Shown: in pieces, positions 60,751 through 64,000 of the stretch
Layout: the number at the start of each line of letters is the position of its first letter
How positions within the stretch are numbered: position 1 is the stretch's first letter
Source: SHZI01 sp031395645
GTDB taxonomy: Bacteria > Pseudomonadota > Gammaproteobacteria > Steroidobacterales > GCA-2729495
Reading direction: 5' to 3'
DNA: 64,000 bases
Assembly: GCA_031395645.1 (NCBI GenBank)
Contig: JANNJM010000088.1
Span: 1-64,000 of the forward strand
Notes under the pieces: model-generated
The model's database searches: none
What the model was told of the DNA's origin: nothing
Seen by the model: only the letters and a program-made list of their open reading frames with translations
Made by a program: the position numbers and the translations under genes

Positions 60751-61761
60751 CTACTGGGGCGCGTAGATCTGGTCGAAGATGGCGTTCTCGGCGAAGTGCA
60801 TCCGGTGCACCTTCGCCCACCCGCCCAGGTCAGCGATGCTCACCAGGGTTAACTTTGGAAAGCGGGCCGCGTATCTCGAGGCGACGGCGGGATCGCGCGG
60901 TCGATAGTAGTTCCTGGCAATAATCTCCTGCGCGACGGGGGTGTAGAGATACTTGAGGTAGGCATCGGCTACCTCTCTCGTGCCCCTGCGCAGAGCCACC
61001 TTGTCGACGACTGTGACCGGTGGTTCGGCGAGAACGCTGATCGATGGCACCACGATTTCTACCTTGCCTGCGCCCAGTGCGGCGCGCGCGAGAAAGGCTT
61101 CGTTCTCCCAGGTCACGAGAACATCGCCGATCCCGCGCTGGACGAAAGTGGTGGTGGCTGCCCTGGCACCCGTATCGAGCACCGGAACGTTGCGGAACAG
61201 ACTGGTCAGGTAGGCCTTTGCCGTGGCCTCGGTTGCGCCCGGCTGCCGCATGGCCCAGGCCCACGCTGCCAGATAGTTCCACCGCGCGCCACCGGAGGTC
61301 TTCGGATTCGGGGTGATTATCGAAATACCGGGTCGCACGAGGTCGCCCCAGTCGCGCAGGCGCTTCGGATTTCCAATCCGCACGAGGAAAACGATCGTGG
61401 AGGTATACGGCGCGCTGTTGTCTGGCAGTCGGCTTTGCCAGTTTGCCGGTAGTGACTTGGCACGGCTGGCGATGGCATCGATGTCGTACGCCAACGCCAG
61501 GGTCACAACGACTGCCGGCAACCCGTCGATGACGGAACGTGCCTGCTTTCCGGAACCGCCGTGGGATTGCCTGACAGTCACCGTGTTGCCAGTCTTCGTC
61601 TGCCAGTAACTCGCGAAAGCAGCGTTGTATTCCTTGTAAAACTCGCGGGTGGGGTCGTACGAGGCGTTCAGCAACGTCACGTTGGCTGCATCGCTCGTGA
61701 TGGCGAAAACGGCCAGCCAGAGGGCCAGAACGGCCTGAGCAAGCAGGCGGTGGAGGTTCAT
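60751..61761 (-). CDS. sbp: Sulfate-binding periplasmic protein
   Basis: The 336-residue protein has a signal peptide (LLAQAVLALWLAVFAITSDAA) and the Sbp/CysP fold: LLNASYDPTREFYKEYNAAF, SHGGSGKQARSVIDGL, PKTSGGARWNYLAAWAWA, GDVLVTWENEAFLA. It delivers sulfate to CysTWA but is encoded on the opposite strand, separated by the REP hairpin. Its stop codon is the TAG of a REP fragment. Confidence 0.94.
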   Translation of the reverse strand: MNLHRLLAQAVLALWLAVFAITSDAANVTLLNASYDPTREFYKEYNAAFASYWQTKTGNTVTVRQSHGGSGKQARSVIDGLPAVVVTLALAYDIDAIASRAKSLPANWQSRLPDNSAPYTSTIVFLVRIGNPKRLRDWGDLVRPGISIITPNPKTSGGARWNYLAAWAWAMRQPGATEATAKAYLTSLFRNVPVLDTGARAATTTFVQRGIGDVLVTWENEAFLARAALGAGKVEIVVPSISVLAEPPVTVVDKVALRRGTREVADAYLKYLYTPVAQEIIARNYYRPRDPAVASRYAARFPKLTLVSIADLGGWAKVHRMHFAENAIFDQIYAPQ

Positions 61762-61784
61762 GCGGGGTCGCCGGACCGGCGAGA

Positions 61785-62015
61785 CTACTCGGCGTTGCTG
61801 CGCGCACGCGGCTGCAGCTTGTCGTAGTCCGGGCGCAGCGCTGCAAGTTCTGACACGGTTAGTTTCGAGGCTGCAAGCGCCACCTTACCACCCTGAGCGA
61901 CACTGGCGTAAAACCCTGACAGCCTCGGCTGGCTTTGTTTGGCGGCCTGGACAGGTCCAGCGACCAGGAACGCGGCAAGGAGCAGCGACAGGGACATACG
62001 ACTGGCGAATGACAT
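61785..62015 (-). CDS. Small exported protein upstream of sbp
   Basis: The ATG at 62015 follows a GGAGA site and gives 76 residues with a signal peptide (RMSLSLLLAAFLVAGPVQAA). The mature peptide of about 50 residues (FYASVAQGGKVALAASKLTVSELAALRPDYDKLQPRAR) has no recognised domain. Its stop is 24 bp before the sbp ATG, so both are likely made from one transcript. Confidence 0.65.
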   Translation of the reverse strand: MSFASRMSLSLLLAAFLVAGPVQAAKQSQPRLSGFYASVAQGGKVALAASKLTVSELAALRPDYDKLQPRARSNAE

Positions 62016-62095
62016 TGCGGAATCTCCAGATAAGTGCGGGCATTCTGCCATGGCGGACCAGGGGCCGCCCCTGCCAAGCTCGGGGGACTGCCCGT

Positions 62096-62842
62096 TCAGG
62101 ACTGGGGGTTCCAGCCGCGATGCGGATGCCGCTTCACGAGCTCTGGATCCTGGAAGAACAGCACGAGCGCTGCCCCGGCAACGAAGCCACCAATGTGAGC
62201 CCAGAAGGCAACACCACCGCCCTGCGCCCCGATCGAACCCACACCGCCAACCAGCTGCGCCACGAACCAGTAACCCAGCATCCAGAACGCCGGGATGGTG
62301 AAAGTAGTGATGAAGAAGCCGAGAAAGATGAGCATCTTGACGCGCACTTTCGGATAGAGCAGCACATAGGCGCCCATCACGCCGCCGATGGCGCCCGACG
62401 CCCCGACCATCGGCACACCAGACGCGGGATCTGCCAGCACTTGCGCCAGGGCAGCGGCAAAGCCGCAGAGCAGATAGAAAATCGCGAAACGCGCATGCCC
62501 CATGGAGTCCTCAACGTTGTTGCCGAAGATCCAGAGAAACCACAGATTGCCGATGATGTGCAGCCAGCCGCCGTGCAGAAACATATGGCTGACGGCGGTG
62601 AGCCAATTGGGTGTGCTTGTGAGGACGCAGTAGGTGTCCTGACCGATCGCAAAGCGCGTGCCGGCCGCGAGTGTCTGGAGCAATTCTCCGGGCACCAGCC
62701 CTAGCGTGCACACCGACGCCCCGAGGCGCGGCTCCATCCCGAGGCCCTGAACAAAGATCCACGCGAGGATATTCAGCCCGATCAACGCGTAGGTCGCGTA
62801 GGGCGTGAGGAAGTGCGGATTTTCGTCGCTGAGGGGAAACAT
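62096..62842 (-). CDS. Rhomboid family intramembrane serine protease
   Basis: The 248-residue protein has about six or seven membrane helices. The catalytic dyad is S149 (VGASGAIGGVMGAY) and H216 (VAFWAHIGGFVAG). HMFLHGGWLHIIGNLWFLWIFG is the conserved HxxxN region. It cuts membrane proteins near helix ends; targets unknown. The 62843-63110 gap contains no other gene. Confidence 0.93.
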   Translation of the reverse strand: MFPLSDENPHFLTPYATYALIGLNILAWIFVQGLGMEPRLGASVCTLGLVPGELLQTLAAGTRFAIGQDTYCVLTSTPNWLTAVSHMFLHGGWLHIIGNLWFLWIFGNNVEDSMGHARFAIFYLLCGFAAALAQVLADPASGVPMVGASGAIGGVMGAYVLLYPKVRVKMLIFLGFFITTFTIPAFWMLGYWFVAQLVGGVGSIGAQGGGVAFWAHIGGFVAGAALVLFFQDPELVKRHPHRGWNPQS

Positions 62843-63069
62843 GCTGCCTGGCGGATGGTAGCAGGCAGTATGTGTGGGGAGTTTGCGGTTGAGGCTTGCC
62901 GTCTACTGATCCCAGCGACACGGAAGCCCGGACTCGTAGCCCTATCAATGCCTGCATTTTACCGTCATGTTAGGCGGTGATCGATACTTTTATGCCGTTC
63001 TTATGGGTTAGGAACCGTGCATACAGGGCTCTTTCGAGCGCCTGACCGAGAGGCCTTGCAAAGACTTGC

Positions 63070-63093
63070 CAGTAGTTGACAGTGTCTATACTG
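63070..63093. promoter_or_regulatory. Candidate MerR-type operator/promoter
   Basis: An imperfect dyad, CAGTA ... GACA-G-TGTC ... TACTG, centres near 63082 and overlaps a TATACT -10-like hexamer (63087-63092), 18 bp before the regulator ATG. MerR family sites have this layout. Confidence 0.4.
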
Positions 63094-63110
63094 CCGAATA
63101 GTCTTCGCCC

Positions 63111-63938
63111 ATGGTTGGTTCCCGCAGCTATTCCCTGGGCGAGCTGGTCGAGGACTCAGGCTTCGACCGCCGCACCATCGTCTACTACATCCAGTCTGGC
63201 CTCCTGCCAAAGGTCGGCCGGAGGGGGCCCCATACCCGCTATCCCGAGGAATGCCTGACCCGCCTCAGGTTCATCAAAGGCGTCAAGAGCCTGCAGGCCG
63301 AAGGGCGACTGCTCACGGCAACCCTGGCGGAGATGCGCCGGGCCCTGGTCACCCGCGACGTCGTCGAGATCCGGGACCTGCTCGACCGGGACCTTCCAGC
63401 CGATGAAGTTGCGGCCTTGTTCACGGCTGACCCACTGCCGCGCGCCGCCGCGACGACTTCACCCACAGATTCAGTGTCAGCATTCGTCGCTCCAGCCCCT
63501 GCCCCTGCCGATCCGTCTCGAGGCCCCGCTGGTGAACGACGCAGCTACGGCTTGGCCGACGCGGGAATTCGCAAGCGCTTTGGCACTGACCGGGCGCCGG
63601 TGCCACCCCTGCCTGAAGTTCATCACGCAGATACGCACCCGGGCCTTCCGGTACTGGATCTGGCAACTTATCAACCTCCCGCCCCGACGGAGCCACTAGC
63701 ATCCGGGGCCGAAACCGCCGGTGACGAACCCGACCTCGGCGAACTGCTTCGGGAACTCGAATTGCGGCCGACACTGAATGCCCGACGCAGCCCCCCCGGC
63801 GCACCCGAGCAGTGGACCGAAATCCCGATTACCAGCCGCATCTATCTTTCAGTGCGCGGCCTCGCGGAAGTTGATGCGCCCCTGGCGGAAGCCGTCACCC
63901 GGTTACTGAAACGAGCGCTTCGCAACCGTCTGGCGTGA
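63111..63938 (+). CDS. MerR-family transcriptional regulator with long C-terminal region
   Basis: The 275-residue protein begins with a MerR winged helix (YSLGELVEDSGFDRRTIVYYIQSGLLP ... GPHTRYPEECLTRLRFIKGVKSLQAEG). A Pro/Ala-rich linker (residues 110-200) leads to a conserved-looking C-terminal block (TEIPITSRIYLSVRGLAEVDAPLAEAVTRLLKRAL). Classical MerR metal cysteines are absent. Effector and targets unknown. The last 62 bases of the window hold no feature I can support. Confidence 0.85.
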   Translation: MVGSRSYSLGELVEDSGFDRRTIVYYIQSGLLPKVGRRGPHTRYPEECLTRLRFIKGVKSLQAEGRLLTATLAEMRRALVTRDVVEIRDLLDRDLPADEVAALFTADPLPRAAATTSPTDSVSAFVAPAPAPADPSRGPAGERRSYGLADAGIRKRFGTDRAPVPPLPEVHHADTHPGLPVLDLATYQPPAPTEPLASGAETAGDEPDLGELLRELELRPTLNARRSPPGAPEQWTEIPITSRIYLSVRGLAEVDAPLAEAVTRLLKRALRNRLA

Positions 63939-64000
63939 ACTAACGGGGAGCGCGCCAGCCTGCGGCTTCCGCCTCTCCTGCGGTACAGAACCAGCGCTCG

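Noticed and set aside
63076..63092. TTGACA followed by TATACT as a standard sigma-70 promoter for the MerR gene
   Set aside because: The spacing between the hexamers is only 5 bases; the TTGACA is better explained as part of the dyad operator.
1..64000. tRNA, rRNA genes or CRISPR arrays
   Set aside because: No T-loop-like GGTTCGAATCC pattern, rRNA-like stretch or regularly spaced repeat was seen on either strand by eye; a tRNAscan or CRISPR-finder run would settle this.

Overview
This is a GC-rich stretch of a bacterial chromosome, most likely from a gammaproteobacterium. The evidence is a biosynthetic IlvA with two ACT-like regions, a divergent ilvY-ilvC pair, SohB, LipA, a complete potFGHI set with gamma-glutamylputrescine genes, a REP-associated transposase with REP palindromes, and a TonB-ExbB-ExbD block. 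Genes are dense and many overlap by ATGA-type junctions. I found no rRNA, tRNA, CRISPR array or intact insertion sequence. I cannot name the genus from sequence alone.

Layout. 1-7.5 kb: the end of a GldG/DUF4340 membrane system, a small gene plus nucleotidyltransferase pair, a luciferase-like oxidoreductase with a cupin, a CsgG-like secreted protein and ilvA. 7.5-14 kb: a worn region holding remnants of four gene families (glycerophosphodiesterase, vapC, an FMN-dependent hydroxy-acid dehydrogenase, PPK2) around intact genes: a GFA protein, a Tgt-MnmC fusion, an SGNH hydrolase and a RAYT transposase. 14-20 kb: a GNAT and an alpha/beta hydrolase, then a single-gene insert carrying a 1069-residue beta-helix/beta-propeller/TSP3/dockerin-like exoprotein. 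A 69-bp duplication of the hydrolase 3' end flanks that insert. 20-24 kb: an orphan contractile-tail sheath gene with two unknown genes, then an L,D-transpeptidase.

24-34 kb: a phosphodiesterase-like protein, ilvC/ilvY, sohB-lipA, a hydrolase divergent from gloA, and a diguanylate cyclase. 34.5-39.7 kb: tonB-exbB-exbD-exbD followed by two TPR proteins. 39.8-50 kb: a putrescine unit. PotFGHI import polyamine, and the opposing operon puuD-puuA-spuC-puuB plus a porin gene degrades it. 50-54.3 kb: two MFS carriers flank a CsoR-family repressor and a His-rich CDF metal exporter. 54.4-62 kb: sulfate uptake (cysA-cysT-cysW, sbp) with a sensor kinase and response regulator inside the same operon. 62-64 kb: a rhomboid protease and a MerR regulator.

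The features most worth a second look are: the puuB frame, which has no ATG, GTG or TTG before its FAD-binding motif but has a strong Shine-Dalgarno before an ATC; the one-gene insert with its flanking duplication; the sheath gene cut off from any phage or secretion module; the Tgt-MnmC fusion; the CysA with a stress-protein-like tail; and REP palindromes that supply the stop codons of two unrelated genes.
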